Below, piece after piece: positions 25,092-34,012 of a stretch of DNA of 64,000 bases. Source of the stretch: Haloferax massiliensis (GTDB lineage Archaea > Halobacteriota > Halobacteria > Halobacteriales > Haloferacaceae); contig NZ_CSTE01000002.1 in NCBI RefSeq assembly GCF_001368915.1, forward strand, positions 1,248,497-1,312,496, read 5' to 3'. Made by a program: the position numbers and the translations under genes. The notes beneath the pieces were generated by a model that worked only from the letters and a program-made list of their open reading frames with translations, did not search any database and was not told the DNA's origin. Each line of letters begins with the position of its first letter. The stretch's first letter is position 1.

Positions 25092-25697
25092 GTGACGGAC
25101 GACGAGCGACGCGAGGGGACGCCCCCCACCGACGCGGCCGACGGTGACGACGACGCGGAGCGTCCGTCGGAGGACACGGCCTCGACGTTCGACCCGAAAA
25201 AACGGCGGGGCGACCGCAGGGCCCACTGGGCCGACCCGGAATCTCGCTGGGGCGATCCAGAACGGGACCTCCCGACGATACCCCGCGTCCGCATCCCCGG
25301 CGAAGACGCCAGCACTGGCGACGGCTTCGACGACGCACCGGAGTTCTCGGCCGACGTGAACCCCGCCGTCGCACGCCTGTTCTGGGCGAGCGTCGTGCTC
25401 GCGAACGTGGGCCTCGCGGGCATCACTATCGGCCCGATGCTCGTCTACTTCCGCGGCGAAACGCTCCTCGGCGGCGGCATCTTTCTGTTCGGCGCGGTCG
25501 CGCTCGTCCGCGTCTACTCCATCTACCGGGAGTTCAAGCGGGGGACGTGGAAGGACGACGAGAGCGACGGGGACGAAAGCGACGAAGACCCGAGCGACGA
25601 CGGAACGAACGACGACGGAACGAACGACGACGGACTCGCCGAGGGAGAAGACGAGGCACGCGAACCCGCCGGAGACGCCGCCGAGCGCAATCGCTAA
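25092..25697 (+). CDS. Uncharacterised two-TM membrane protein, 201 aa
   Basis: GTG start (VTDDERREGTPP). An acidic cytoplasmic N-terminal third is followed by two hydrophobic segments (about residues 93-115, LFWASVVLANVGLAGITIGP, and 119-140, GGGIFLFGAVALVRVYSI), then a strongly acidic C-terminal tail with a 15-base tandem repeat encoding NDDGT units. No domain recognised. It precedes the 130-aa gene and the rad50 operon (opposite strand). Confidence 0.7.
   Translation: MTDDERREGTPPTDAADGDDDAERPSEDTASTFDPKKRRGDRRAHWADPESRWGDPERDLPTIPRVRIPGEDASTGDGFDDAPEFSADVNPAVARLFWASVVLANVGLAGITIGPMLVYFRGETLLGGGIFLFGAVALVRVYSIYREFKRGTWKDDESDGDESDEDPSDDGTNDDGTNDDGLAEGEDEAREPAGDAAERNR
25596..25634 (+). repeat. 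15-bp tandem repeat in the acidic tail
   Basis: Two and a half copies of gacgacggaacgaac encode DDGTN repeats at the end of the 201-aa membrane protein. Such in-frame repeats are prone to copy-number change between strains. Confidence 0.7.
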
Positions 25698-25724
25698 CAG
25701 TCGTCGCGCCCTTCGCCGACACAT

Positions 25725-26117
25725 ATGCGAACCGTCCGCGGACCTGACGGCCGGACGTACCTCCTCGTCAAGCAGTCGAGCGACGCCAGTCGCGTCCGCG
25801 ACCCGGAGACCGGCGAGTCCCCGCTCGAAACCGCCGCGCGCGCCGTCCCCGAATCGGTCCGGCGAATCCTCGTCGCGGTCCCGACCGAGCGCGGCCTCGG
25901 CCTGCTCGTCGACCTCGTCGACCGCGGGCCGCTCCCCGTGGTCGACCTCCTCGGGGCCTACGACCTCTGCGAGAGCGACCTCCACGGCCTCCTGACCGAG
26001 TTCCGGGTCGCCGGCCTCGTCGCCGAGACCACGGTCTACGGGGAGCGCGGCTACGAGGCGACCGACGCCGCGAGAGAGGGTGTCGAACTGCTGCGGGCGA
26101 ACGGCGGCCGCGAGTAG
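25725..26117 (+). CDS. Uncharacterised winged-helix-like protein, 130 aa
   Basis: Starts MRTVRGPDGRTYLLVKQSS: a short beta-rich N-terminal part (residues 1-45), then a helical region ending in a segment that reads as a winged helix (LPVVDLLGAYDLCESDLHG, VAGLVAETTVYGERGYEATD). A DNA-binding or regulatory role is plausible but unproven. It is convergent with rad50, with only 24 bases between stop codons. Confidence 0.72.
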   Translation: MRTVRGPDGRTYLLVKQSSDASRVRDPETGESPLETAARAVPESVRRILVAVPTERGLGLLVDLVDRGPLPVVDLLGAYDLCESDLHGLLTEFRVAGLVAETTVYGERGYEATDAAREGVELLRANGGRE

Positions 26118-26141
26118 GCTAGCGCGGCGGAATCGAACGGC

Positions 26142-28826
26142 TCAGTCGTCCCCGAGGGCGCTCGCCGAGAGCGTCGGCGCGTCGGTCCGCTCGACCGTCG
26201 AGCGGTTCGTCGTCGGGTTCTTCTCCACGCGGACGAGGTCGTCGGCCGCGCCGACCAGCTTGTCGTCGTGGCTGACGATGAGAATCTGCTTGACGCCGCG
26301 GCTCTGCATGTCCTCGACGAGGTCGACCAGCCGCGAGACGTGGCCGTCGTCGAGGAAGACCGTCGGCTCGTCGAGGATGAGCGGCGGAAGCGGTGCCGCG
26401 CCGTCGATTCCCTCGGCGAGGAGCCGGTAGATGGCACACCGGAGGCTGAGGTTGAACAGGGCGCGCTCGCCGCCAGAGAGCTGTTCGGGTTCGAGCGCGG
26501 TGCCGTCCTTCTGGAACACCGTCAGCCCGTACTCGCCGTCGAGCCGGATTCGCGAGTAGGCGTCGTTGGCGTAGACGAGGTCGAACGTCTCGTTGAGCAT
26601 CCGTTCGAGCACCTCGACGTTGCGCTGGCGAAGCTCCGCCCGGAGGTCCCCGTAGGTCGATTCGAGCGTCGAGACCTCCTCGTGGACCGATTCGAGGGCG
26701 TCCACGCGCTCGGCGAGGTGTTCGCGGCGCTCTCGGAGGGCGTCCAACTGTTCGAGTTCGGCCTCGACGCCGCCGACGCGGCTCTGGAGTTCGTCGCGGT
26801 CGTCGCGCAACTCGGGAAGCACCTCGTCTTCGACCCGTTCGAGGTACGCCGCGGCCTTCTGCTTGCGCTGTCTCGCCCCCTCGACCGCCTCCTCGTCGAC
26901 CGTCTCTCGGAGTTCGTCGCGGCGCTCGCGGCGCTCTCGGAGGTGTTCGCGGCGCTCGCGGTTCACCTCGGCGAGCGTCTCGCGCTTCTCGCGGAGCCGG
27001 TCCCGCGCGTCGATTTTCTCGGCCCGCGCGTCGACCACCGACTCGACGCGATCGAGTCGGTCGCGCCGGTCGCCGAGGGCGTCGAGGTCGGATTCGAGCG
27101 ATGCGACCGTCTCTGCGACTTCCTCGGCCCGCTCGGCCTGCGTCGTCGCCGCCTCGCGTTTCTCTTCGGCTTCGGCTTCGAGTTCCGCGGCCGCCTCGCG
27201 CTTCTCCGCGGCGGCCTCGCGGCGGCTCTCGACGGTCTCCTCGCGGTCGTCGATGCGTTCGTCCACGAGGTCGAGTCTGTCGCGCTGGGAACTCGCGCGG
27301 TTCTCGACTTCGACCAGCGCCTCGGCCGCCTCGACGGCCGCCGAGCGCGACTCGACCGCCGATTCGAGCGATTCGCGGTCGGCCTCCAGCGACTCGACCG
27401 CGGCCTCGCGCTCGCTGATGGCGTCGACGTGGGGCGACCCCTCGACCGGCTGTCCGCACTCGGGGCACTTGCCCGCGTCGCGGAGGCGCTCGGCCTCGGC
27501 GAGCCGCTCGCGCGCGTTCTTCAGTTCGGTCTCCGTCTCCGCGAGCGACTCGCGGGCGTCGGACCGCGCCTCCCGTCGTTCTTCGAGGAGGTCGGCGGCC
27601 TCGCCGAGTTCGACGGGTGCGTCTTCGAACCGCGCTTCGGCGTCGTCGAGCGACGACCGAAGCTCGGCGCGCGTCTCGCGGAACGATTCGAGCTCTCGCT
27701 CGGCCTCGGCGGCGGTCTCCGCGTCGGCGTCGGCGGCCTCGCGTTTCTCCGCGGCGCGCGATTCGAGGTCGTCGGCGCGCTCCGCGAGCCGCTCGGCCTG
27801 CGTCTCGAACGCCTGCGCCCGCGTCCGCGCATCCGAGAGGTCGTCGCGAAGCTCCGCCTCGCGCTCCGAAAGCGCCTCTCGCGCGTCGGCTATCGCCCCG
27901 TCGCTCGCGTCGTCGAGGTCGGCCCGAGCGAGGGCGTCGTCGATGTCCGATTCGAGGTCGTCGGCGGCGGCGTCGAGGTCGCGGATTCGCTCCGAGAGGT
28001 CGTCGCGCTTCGTCTCGTCCGCGGAGATTTTCGCGGTCAGGTCCTCGATGGCCGACTCGATTTCGTCCAGTCGCTCCCGCTTTTCGGCGTGTTCGTCGAG
28101 CGTCGCCTCGGCGGCGTCGAGCGCCGACTTCGCCTTGTCGCGCTGGGCCTCGTAGTTCGAAATCTCCTCGTCGAGGGAGTCGAGTTCGGATTCGAGCGCG
28201 TTGAGCGTCGCGTGGAGGTCCGCGTCCTCCTTGGCTTCGATTTGCGACTCGACGTCTTCGAGGATGCTCCGCTTTTTCGTCAGCACGTCCTCGACCCCGA
28301 GCCGGGCGTTGCCGGCGCGCTCGCGGTAGGCTTCGAGCTTCCCGAGCTGGAGGAGGTCGTCTATCATGTCCTGCCGCTGGCTCGGCGTCGCGTTGATGAG
28401 CTTGTTGACCTCGCCTTGCTGGACGTACGCGCAGTTCACGAACGCCTCGGCGTCCATCCGCAGGAGCGACGCGACGTGCCGGCGAACGTCGCGCGCACCC
28501 TCGACGGTCCCACCGGGGCCGTCGAGGACGCACTTCGCGGTGGTCGCGCGGTCGCCGGAGACGCGAATCCGGCGGTCGATGCGGTACTCGCCGCCGTCGT
28601 GGACGAATTCGAGCGCGATTTCGGCGTCGTCCGCGCCCGTCGTCACCACGTCTTCGAGCGTCCCCGCGAGCGCCTTCGAGCCGTAGAGCGCGAAGAAACA
28701 CGCTTCGAGGAGCGACGACTTGCCGCTGCCGTTGACGCCGTGGATGACCGTGACGCCGTCTCGGAGGTCGAGTTCGGCGTCCTCGTAGGGCTTGAAGTTC
28801 CGGATGGCGATGTGGGTGAACCTCAC
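26142..28826 (-). CDS. rad50: DNA double-strand break repair ATPase Rad50
   Basis: 894 residues. Walker A is [13 protein letters not shown] near the N-terminus, then a long coiled coil with the zinc hook CPECGQ at residues 454-459, a second coil, the ABC signature [18 protein letters not shown] and Walker [14 protein letters not shown]. It forms the MR complex with Mre11 that tethers and processes broken DNA. The start overlaps the mre11 stop by 4 bases (translational coupling). Confidence 0.97.
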   Translation of the reverse strand: MRFTHIAIRNFKPYEDAELDLRDGVTVIHGVNGSGKSSLLEACFFALYGSKALAGTLEDVVTTGADDAEIALEFVHDGGEYRIDRRIRVSGDRATTAKCVLDGPGGTVEGARDVRRHVASLLRMDAEAFVNCAYVQQGEVNKLINATPSQRQDMIDDLLQLGKLEAYRERAGNARLGVEDVLTKKRSILEDVESQIEAKEDADLHATLNALESELDSLDEEISNYEAQRDKAKSALDAAEATLDEHAEKRERLDEIESAIEDLTAKISADETKRDDLSERIRDLDAAADDLESDIDDALARADLDDASDGAIADAREALSEREAELRDDLSDARTRAQAFETQAERLAERADDLESRAAEKREAADADAETAAEAERELESFRETRAELRSSLDDAEARFEDAPVELGEAADLLEERREARSDARESLAETETELKNARERLAEAERLRDAGKCPECGQPVEGSPHVDAISEREAAVESLEADRESLESAVESRSAAVEAAEALVEVENRASSQRDRLDLVDERIDDREETVESRREAAAEKREAAAELEAEAEEKREAATTQAERAEEVAETVASLESDLDALGDRRDRLDRVESVVDARAEKIDARDRLREKRETLAEVNRERREHLRERRERRDELRETVDEEAVEGARQRKQKAAAYLERVEDEVLPELRDDRDELQSRVGGVEAELEQLDALRERREHLAERVDALESVHEEVSTLESTYGDLRAELRQRNVEVLERMLNETFDLVYANDAYSRIRLDGEYGLTVFQKDGTALEPEQLSGGERALFNLSLRCAIYRLLAEGIDGAAPLPPLILDEPTVFLDDGHVSRLVDLVEDMQSRGVKQILIVSHDDKLVGAADDLVRVEKNPTTNRSTVERTDAPTLSASALGDD

Positions 28827-30184
28827 GCGAAATCACCCAGCGAGCTGTCGCGGCTCGCCACCGGGTCCGCGGCGGACTCCGAATCGGGTTCGGCGGTCGT
28901 TTCCGAGTCGGTGTCGGTCGTCGCGTCGGCGTCAGCCAGTTCCGAGTCGGTGTCGGTCGTCGCCTCCGGCTCGGGTTCGGTCTCAGCCGCGTCTTCGGCG
29001 GCTTCAACGTCTTCAGCGACCGCCGTATCCGCCGAGTCCCCGCTCTCGCCTTCGCCCTCGCTCTCGGCGGCGACGAAGGCGTCGGGGTCCTCCGAGAGGA
29101 GCGATTCGACGCGCTCGCGCACCTCGTCGCGGACGTTCGAGTCGGCGACCTTGCTCGCGCGGACCGTCTCGTCCACGTCGAGGGCGGCGCTCGACAGCCC
29201 CATCTCGCGGACCCGCTCGCGCACCGCGTCGTCGGGGTCGGCGAACGTCACGTCCGCCGCCAGTTCGGCGTCGTCGTCGATGTCGCGTTTGTCGTTGACG
29301 CGGGCGACGAGCGCGCCCTCCTCGACGGCGAACGATTCGACCGCCGCGGGCGTGACGGCGTCGCCCTCGCCCCGCAGTTCGACGATGACGACCGCGTCTT
29401 CGACGTCGAACTCGCGGACGCGCTGGCGGACGCGCTCGATGCCCTCGTCGCCGGCGAGGTCGACCTCGACGAACGCGAACGGGCGCGTTTCGAGGGTCCG
29501 CCGGCGGATGTCGACCGCGTCGGGCGTGAACTCGACGAGGTTGTACCCGCGGGGGTCGCGCTCGCTCGCGCTCGCGCGCTCGGTGGACCCGCAGTAGGTC
29601 ACCCACGTCCCGTCGAGGTCGGCCGTGTCGGGGACGTGGTTGTCGCCGAGGAGGACCGCGTCGAAGTCGACGTTCGACTCGTCGAGGACGGTTTCCGTCT
29701 CCCAGTCGGCGTGCGCGAAGGGCGTAAAGAGGCCGTGGGCGACGAGCACCGCGCGGCCGGCGTCGGCGGGTTCGAACCGGTAGTCGAGTTCGTCTCGGCG
29801 GGAGCGCGGCACGTGGTCGAGGCCGTAGAACGCAACGTCGCCGACGACGTGGGGGTCGCGCCCCAGTCTCGTCGCCAGTCCGAGGCGCTCGAAGAGGTCG
29901 AGCCACTGGCCCCCGCGGGTCGACTCGTGGTTGCCGACGATGGCGAGGAAGGGAATCCCGGCGTCGTCGAGGCGACGGAGCGCGGCGAGCGTCCCGAGGA
30001 GGTCGGGGAGTTCGGGACGGCGGTCGTGGTAGAGGTCGCCCGCGTGGACGACGGCGTCCACGTCCCCGTCGAGCGCGTCCGCGACGACCCGCTCGAAGGC
30101 GTCGAGGAAGTCCTGTCGGCGCTCCGGCGAGTGGTACTGCTGATACCCGATGTGGGTGTCGCCGGTGTGTATCACCCGTGTCAT
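28823..30184 (-). CDS. mre11: DNA double-strand break repair nuclease Mre11
   Basis: 453-residue metallophosphoesterase. Metal-binding motifs: HTGDTHIGY (D9, H11), HAGDLYHDR (D50), GNHEST (N85, H86), LVAHGLF (H150) and LLGDNHVPD (residues 178-186). The last motif has Asp181 where the family usually has the first His of GHxH. The capping domain follows and the final ~75 residues are an acidic Ser/Thr/Asp/Glu-rich tail typical of halophiles. It overlaps rad50 downstream and a hypothetical gene upstream by 4 bases each. Confidence 0.96.
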   Translation of the reverse strand: MTRVIHTGDTHIGYQQYHSPERRQDFLDAFERVVADALDGDVDAVVHAGDLYHDRRPELPDLLGTLAALRRLDDAGIPFLAIVGNHESTRGGQWLDLFERLGLATRLGRDPHVVGDVAFYGLDHVPRSRRDELDYRFEPADAGRAVLVAHGLFTPFAHADWETETVLDESNVDFDAVLLGDNHVPDTADLDGTWVTYCGSTERASASERDPRGYNLVEFTPDAVDIRRRTLETRPFAFVEVDLAGDEGIERVRQRVREFDVEDAVVIVELRGEGDAVTPAAVESFAVEEGALVARVNDKRDIDDDAELAADVTFADPDDAVRERVREMGLSSAALDVDETVRASKVADSNVRDEVRERVESLLSEDPDAFVAAESEGEGESGDSADTAVAEDVEAAEDAAETEPEPEATTDTDSELADADATTDTDSETTAEPDSESAADPVASRDSSLGDFA

Positions 30185-30588
30185 CTATCACTCGGTTCGA
30201 CACCGCCGCTGAAAACGGTTGTGCGACCGGAGCGGAAGTGGTCGGGGTCCCGCGGTCGTCCCTCAGCGGCACGGGAGTCCCGATTCGACCCGTCGGCCGC
30301 GTCGGCGAGCGCGACGTGGAGCCGGTCGAGGTCGGCGAGGAGCGCCCGCCCGGAACGCGCGCAGTCGTGGTTCCCGCGTCGGGCGGCCTCGCCGACCGCT
30401 CGGCGGAGCGTCAGTTCGCCGCCGTCGGAGAGAAAGCGGGCGGCGGAAGAAAGCGATTGGAAGGCGTCACGCGCGTCGGCGACGACCTCGGCGGGCGGAC
30501 GGGCGCCGGGCCGGTCGTCGATATCGGCGTCGGCGTCGGCGAGCGCGGAGAGCGCGCGGCCGACGTCGTCGGGAGCGGGCGAAGACAT
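30181..30588 (-). CDS. Uncharacterised protein of the mre11-rad50 operon, 135 aa
   Basis: Starts MSSPAPDDVGRALSALADAD; predicted mostly helical (VVADARDAFQSLSSAARFLSD, RSGRALLADLDRLHVALADAAD) with an Arg/Asp-rich disordered C-terminus. No catalytic motif is evident. Its last 4 bases overlap the mre11 start, the same coupling as mre11-rad50, so it is likely made with the repair complex and may be an accessory subunit or regulator (inference from context only). Confidence 0.75.
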   Translation of the reverse strand: MSSPAPDDVGRALSALADADADIDDRPGARPPAEVVADARDAFQSLSSAARFLSDGGELTLRRAVGEAARRGNHDCARSGRALLADLDRLHVALADAADGSNRDSRAAEGRPRDPDHFRSGRTTVFSGGVEPSDR

Positions 30589-30614
30589 GCGACGACGTGG
30601 CCGCGCGTTCGGAC

Positions 30615-30884
30615 TTAAATGTTGAGCGTGTAGAGCCGCTTGCGCGCGTCGGAAAAGGAAAACCGGGAGTCGACCGCGCCCTCGTCTTCCAGCCGGGAGA
30701 GCGCGTAGCGGACGGTGCGCGGTGGTAGAAGCGATTCCTCGGCGATCTGACTCTGGGTGAGCGTGTCCTCGTAGTCGAGAATCTTCGCCACCAACTTCGC
30801 GCTCGGGGGCATGTCCCGAACCGACGCCCAGCGGTCGTCTGCGTCGGGTTCGGACTCGCGTTCGGCTGCTTCCGTAGTGCTCAT
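30615..30884 (-). CDS. Small winged-helix transcriptional regulator, 89 aa
   Basis: Starts MSTTEAAERESEPD; after a disordered acidic N-terminus it has a MarR/ArsR-type winged helix (SAKLVAKILDYEDTLTQSQIAEE, LPPRTVRYALSRLEDEGAV, wing DSRFSFSDARKRLYTL). No ligand domain. It lies upstream of the mre11-rad50 operon, 26 bases away, and divergent from panA across an AT-rich region with a palindrome, so it may regulate one or both. Confidence 0.85.
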   Translation of the reverse strand: MSTTEAAERESEPDADDRWASVRDMPPSAKLVAKILDYEDTLTQSQIAEESLLPPRTVRYALSRLEDEGAVDSRFSFSDARKRLYTLNI

Positions 30885-30906
30885 CGTACGAGACACCAAG
30901 CGATGC

Positions 30907-30918
30907 TATTAGATAATA
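30907..30918. promoter_or_regulatory. AT-rich palindrome overlapping the HTH gene promoter
   Basis: TATTA-GA-TAATA is a perfect 5+5 inverted repeat 23-34 bases upstream of the HTH start, where its TATA box should be. It could be both TATA element and autoregulatory operator. Low complexity weakens the case. Confidence 0.35.
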
Positions 30919-31025
30919 TTTGCTATCCAGAATTATTACCGCTAGGAATTTATGTGACGCACGTCAGACTCGTCATCCGGGCGGGAGACGCGCCCTAGGC
31001 GGCGAATCCCTCACACACCCGAAGC

Positions 31026-31034
31026 CTCTTATGA
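31026..31034 (+). promoter_or_regulatory. panA TATA-like box
   Basis: ctcttatga lies about 25 bases before the panA start codons, giving a leaderless or near-leaderless transcript. Confidence 0.5.
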
Positions 31035-31052
31035 ACCTGCACCCTATGCCGG

Positions 31053-32273
31053 ATGATGACCGATACTGTGGACGACGTCGACCTCCCCTACGATAAGGAC
31101 TCGGCGTCGCAGCAGGAGAAGATCACCGCCCTTCAAGAGCGGCTCGAAGTTCTCGAAACGCAGAACGAGGAGATGCGCGACAAGCTCCTCGACACGAACG
31201 CCGAGAACAACAAGTATCAACAGAAGCTTGAGCGACTCACCCACGAGAACAAGAAGCTCAAGCAGTCGCCGCTCTTCGTTGCGACGGTTCAGGAAATCAC
31301 CGACGAGGGGGTCATCATCAAGCAGCACGGTAACAACCAAGAGGCCCTCACCGAAGTGACAGACGAGATGCGCGAGGAGCTCGAACCCGACGCGCGCGTC
31401 GCCGTGAACAACTCTCTCTCCATCGTCAAGCGGCTCGACAAGGAGACGGACGTCCGGGCGCGCGTGATGCAGGTCGAACACAGCCCCGACGTGACCTACG
31501 AGGACATCGGCGGACTCGAAGAGCAGATGCAGGAGGTCCGCGAGACGGTCGAGATGCCGCTCGACCGCCCCGAGATGTTCGAGAAGGTGGGCATCGACCC
31601 GCCGTCCGGCGTGCTCCTGTACGGCCCGCCGGGCACCGGGAAGACGATGCTCGCCAAGGCCGTCGCCAACCAGACGAACGCCTCGTTCATCAAGATGGCC
31701 GGCTCCGAACTGGTGCACAAGTTCATCGGCGAGGGCGCGAAGCTCGTCCGCGACCTGTTCGAGGTCGCCCGCGAGAACGAGCCCGCCGTCATCTTCATCG
31801 ACGAGATCGACGCCATCGCCTCGAAGCGCACGGACTCGAAGACCTCCGGCGACGCCGAGGTCCAGCGCACGATGATGCAACTCCTCGCCGAGATGGACGG
31901 CTTCGACGAGCGCGGCAACATCCGCATCATCGCGGCGACCAACCGCTTCGACATGCTCGACCCCGCGATTCTCCGCCCCGGTCGGTTCGACCGCCTCATC
32001 GAGGTGCCCAAGCCGAACGAGGACGGCCGCGAGATAATCTTCCAGATTCACACCCGGAAGATGAACGTCTCCGACGACGTGGACTTCGTCGAACTCGCCG
32101 AGATGGCCGACAACGCCTCCGGTGCCGACATCAAGGCCGTCTGTACGGAAGCCGGCATGTTCGCCATCCGCGACGACCGCACGGAGATATACATGCAGGA
32201 CTTCCTCGACGCCTGGGAGAAGATTCAGCAGGAATCCTCGGACGAGGCGGAAGTCTCGCGCGCGTTCGCGTAA
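31053..32273 (+). CDS. panA: Proteasome-activating nucleotidase PanA
   Basis: 406-residue AAA+ ATPase that unfolds substrates and feeds them to the 20S proteasome. It has an N-terminal coiled coil (about 20-75), an OB domain (about 78-130), Walker A GPPGTGKTMLAK, Walker B VIFIDEIDAIA and sensor/arginine-finger region RPGRFDR. The C-terminus is SRAFA, with Phe where the gate-opening HbYX motif normally has Tyr. Two consecutive ATGs (31053, 31056) are possible starts. Likely monocistronic. Confidence 0.97.
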   Translation: MMTDTVDDVDLPYDKDSASQQEKITALQERLEVLETQNEEMRDKLLDTNAENNKYQQKLERLTHENKKLKQSPLFVATVQEITDEGVIIKQHGNNQEALTEVTDEMREELEPDARVAVNNSLSIVKRLDKETDVRARVMQVEHSPDVTYEDIGGLEEQMQEVRETVEMPLDRPEMFEKVGIDPPSGVLLYGPPGTGKTMLAKAVANQTNASFIKMAGSELVHKFIGEGAKLVRDLFEVARENEPAVIFIDEIDAIASKRTDSKTSGDAEVQRTMMQLLAEMDGFDERGNIRIIAATNRFDMLDPAILRPGRFDRLIEVPKPNEDGREIIFQIHTRKMNVSDDVDFVELAEMADNASGADIKAVCTEAGMFAIRDDRTEIYMQDFLDAWEKIQQESSDEAEVSRAFA

Positions 32274-32362
32274 CCGACGCGCGAGCCACGTTTCGTTCCG
32301 CCCGAGTTCGGGTTTCGACTCCGTTCGGATTCACTTTTCGCGCGACGCCGACCGCCGAGTGG

Positions 32363-32497
32363 CTACGCGGCGAACGCGAAGTACGGGAGGACGAACAGCG
32401 CGAGGAACATCGCAGTGAGGATGAGACCGTAGCCGCCGAGCGTCGCGGCCGCGGTCAGCCACGATTCGCGTCGGCCGGGGAGTTCGAGCGCGGACAT
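32363..32497 (-). CDS. Small single-TM membrane protein, 44 aa
   Basis: MSALELPGRRESWLTAAATL leads into a hydrophobic segment ending VLPYFAFAA; the last 30 residues form one or two membrane passes. The start is chosen because a TTTATGA box lies about 25 bases upstream on this strand, predicting a leaderless message; a longer form from the ATG at 32522 would place that box inside the gene. Function unknown. It ends about 90 bases from the convergent panA. Confidence 0.7.
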   Translation of the reverse strand: MSALELPGRRESWLTAAATLGGYGLILTAMFLALFVLPYFAFAA

Positions 32498-32518
32498 ACC
32501 CGGTCGGTCGCGGTCGTG

Positions 32519-32527
32519 AATCATAAA
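32519..32527 (-). promoter_or_regulatory. TATA-like box of the 44-aa membrane protein gene
   Basis: On the minus strand the sequence reads GATTTATGA, a good haloarchaeal TATA match, 22-30 bases from the ATG at 32497. Confidence 0.5.
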
Positions 32528-32598
32528 TCGTCGGTATTTCGGCACCGGCGACCGGCCCAACCCGAACGACTGAAACCGACCGGGTCGAACCCACGGGT

Positions 32599-33282
32599 AT
32601 GGGCACGCCACTCGAAAGCCGCGAGGCGCAGGCCGAGGAGGTCCTCGACCGACTGTACGAGGAGTACCCCGACACCACCATCTCGCTTTCCTACTCGAAC
32701 CGCCTCGAACTGCTCATCGCCGTCATGCTCTCGGCGCAGTGTACCGACGAGCGCGTCAACAAGGTCACCGCGGAGCTGTTCGAGAAGTACGACGACGCGG
32801 CGGACTACGCCGCCGCCGACCAAGAAGAGCTGGCCGACGACATCAGCTCCATCACCTACTACAACAACAAGGCGAAGTACATCCGCTCCGCGTGCGCGGA
32901 CATCATCGAAAAGCACGACGGCGAGGTCCCGGACACCATGTCCGCGCTGACCGACCTCGCCGGCGTCGGCCGGAAGACCGCGAACGTCGTCCTCCAGCAC
33001 GGCCACGACATCGTCGAGGGAATCGTCGTCGACACCCACGTCCAGCGGCTCTCGCGCCGCCTCGGGCTGACCGAAGAGGAGTACCCCGAGCGAATCGAGG
33101 AGGACCTGATGCCGGTCGTCCCCGAGCGCGACTGGCAGCAGTTCACCCACCTGTTCATCAGCCACGGGCGAGCCGTCTGCGACGCGCGCAACCCCGACTG
33201 CGACGCGTGCGTGCTCGAAGGCATCTGTCCCTCCTCGAAGCGCGACCACGACGTCGACCTCGCCAGCGGCGAGGCGTGGTGA
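32599..33282 (+). CDS. nth: Endonuclease III, [4Fe-4S] DNA glycosylase/AP lyase
   Basis: 227 residues. Helix-hairpin-helix LAGVGRKTANVVL with the catalytic lysine nearby, catalytic Asp in VVDTHVQRL, and the Fe-S ligand pattern C-x6-C-x2-C-x5-C (CDARNPDCDACVLEGIC). It removes oxidised pyrimidines and nicks abasic sites in base excision repair. The tail is acidic. Five bases separate its stop from the convergent membrane protein gene. Confidence 0.97.
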   Translation: MGTPLESREAQAEEVLDRLYEEYPDTTISLSYSNRLELLIAVMLSAQCTDERVNKVTAELFEKYDDAADYAAADQEELADDISSITYYNNKAKYIRSACADIIEKHDGEVPDTMSALTDLAGVGRKTANVVLQHGHDIVEGIVVDTHVQRLSRRLGLTEEEYPERIEEDLMPVVPERDWQQFTHLFISHGRAVCDARNPDCDACVLEGICPSSKRDHDVDLASGEAW

Positions 33283-33286
33283 GCGC

Positions 33287-33769
33287 TCAGCCCAACACGT
33301 AGCCGCTCAGGTAGCGGTAGATGCCGAGCAGCCACGCGAGAATCCAGAAGATGACGTAACCGAAGACGCCGACGCGGAGGCGGCCGCGCCACGCCCCCAT
33401 GTTCTCGTGGAGGTCGTCGAGCGACACGTCCGGGTCCGGGTCGCGGTAGAGGTCGGCCTCCCACTTGGCCTGGAAGATACGGACGATTCCCGTGAGCGCG
33501 AAGACGAGCATCGCGTACGCTTGTAGGCCGAGAATCGCGTGGAGGGCGCTGAGCCCGTTGAGCTGCTGAAAGAGCCGCGGGAGCATCCACGCGACGACCG
33601 GAACCGTGTTCAACACGAGCCCGGGGAAGATGATTTTGAGGTGGTAGACGAGCACGTCCCACGAGACCGTCTCGGCGTCGATCATTATCCACGCGCCGTA
33701 GATGTAAAACGGAAAGCTGGCCGTGACGGTGATCGCGGCGAGCGTGGCGAGGGTCGTCTCGTCTGCCAT
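33287..33769 (-). CDS. Four-TM membrane protein, 160 aa, near the cytochrome b cluster
   Basis: Hydrophobic segments at roughly residues 8-28, 45-66, 78-98 and 134-155. Histidines near membrane boundaries (YHLKIIFPG, LHAILGLQ) raise the possibility of heme or quinone binding. Between TM3 and TM4 is a hydrophilic acidic loop. Not recognised beyond being a haloarchaeal conserved-type membrane protein (possibly Pfam DUF7321; from memory). It flanks the respiratory cluster on the opposite strand. Confidence 0.75.
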   Translation of the reverse strand: MADETTLATLAAITVTASFPFYIYGAWIMIDAETVSWDVLVYHLKIIFPGLVLNTVPVVAWMLPRLFQQLNGLSALHAILGLQAYAMLVFALTGIVRIFQAKWEADLYRDPDPDVSLDDLHENMGAWRGRLRVGVFGYVIFWILAWLLGIYRYLSGYVLG

Positions 33770-33983
33770 CGCACGGCGTTCGGACCCGGTCGGCCTAAAG
33801 GGACCGATGCGCGGCGCTCCGTTCGAGCGCTAGACCACTCGGCGAACTCCGAGCGCCGGGGCCGACGCCCCGGGTTCGAGTTTCGACCCACGTCTTTCGA
33901 GCGCCGGACCAACTGGACGCCACGTTTCGGAGCGTCGCACGGCGAGCCACACGCGACGAGGCGCTGTTCGGGGTCGGAACACG

Positions 33984-33987
33984 TTTA
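33984..33987 (+). promoter_or_regulatory. TATA-like core of the 276-aa gene
   Basis: acgtttaccg contains the only TTTA core in the GC-rich gap 33770-34012, 26-29 bases before the ATG at 34013. I see nothing else in that 243-base gap. Confidence 0.35.
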
Positions 33988-34012
33988 CCGGCGTGGACCC
34001 TACTCCGGGGCG

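Noticed and set aside
26268-29597. Open frame of 1,109 codons antisense to rad50 and mre11
   Set aside because: Same shadow effect over coiled-coil coding DNA; its product is Val/Leu/Arg repeat-like and crosses two real genes.
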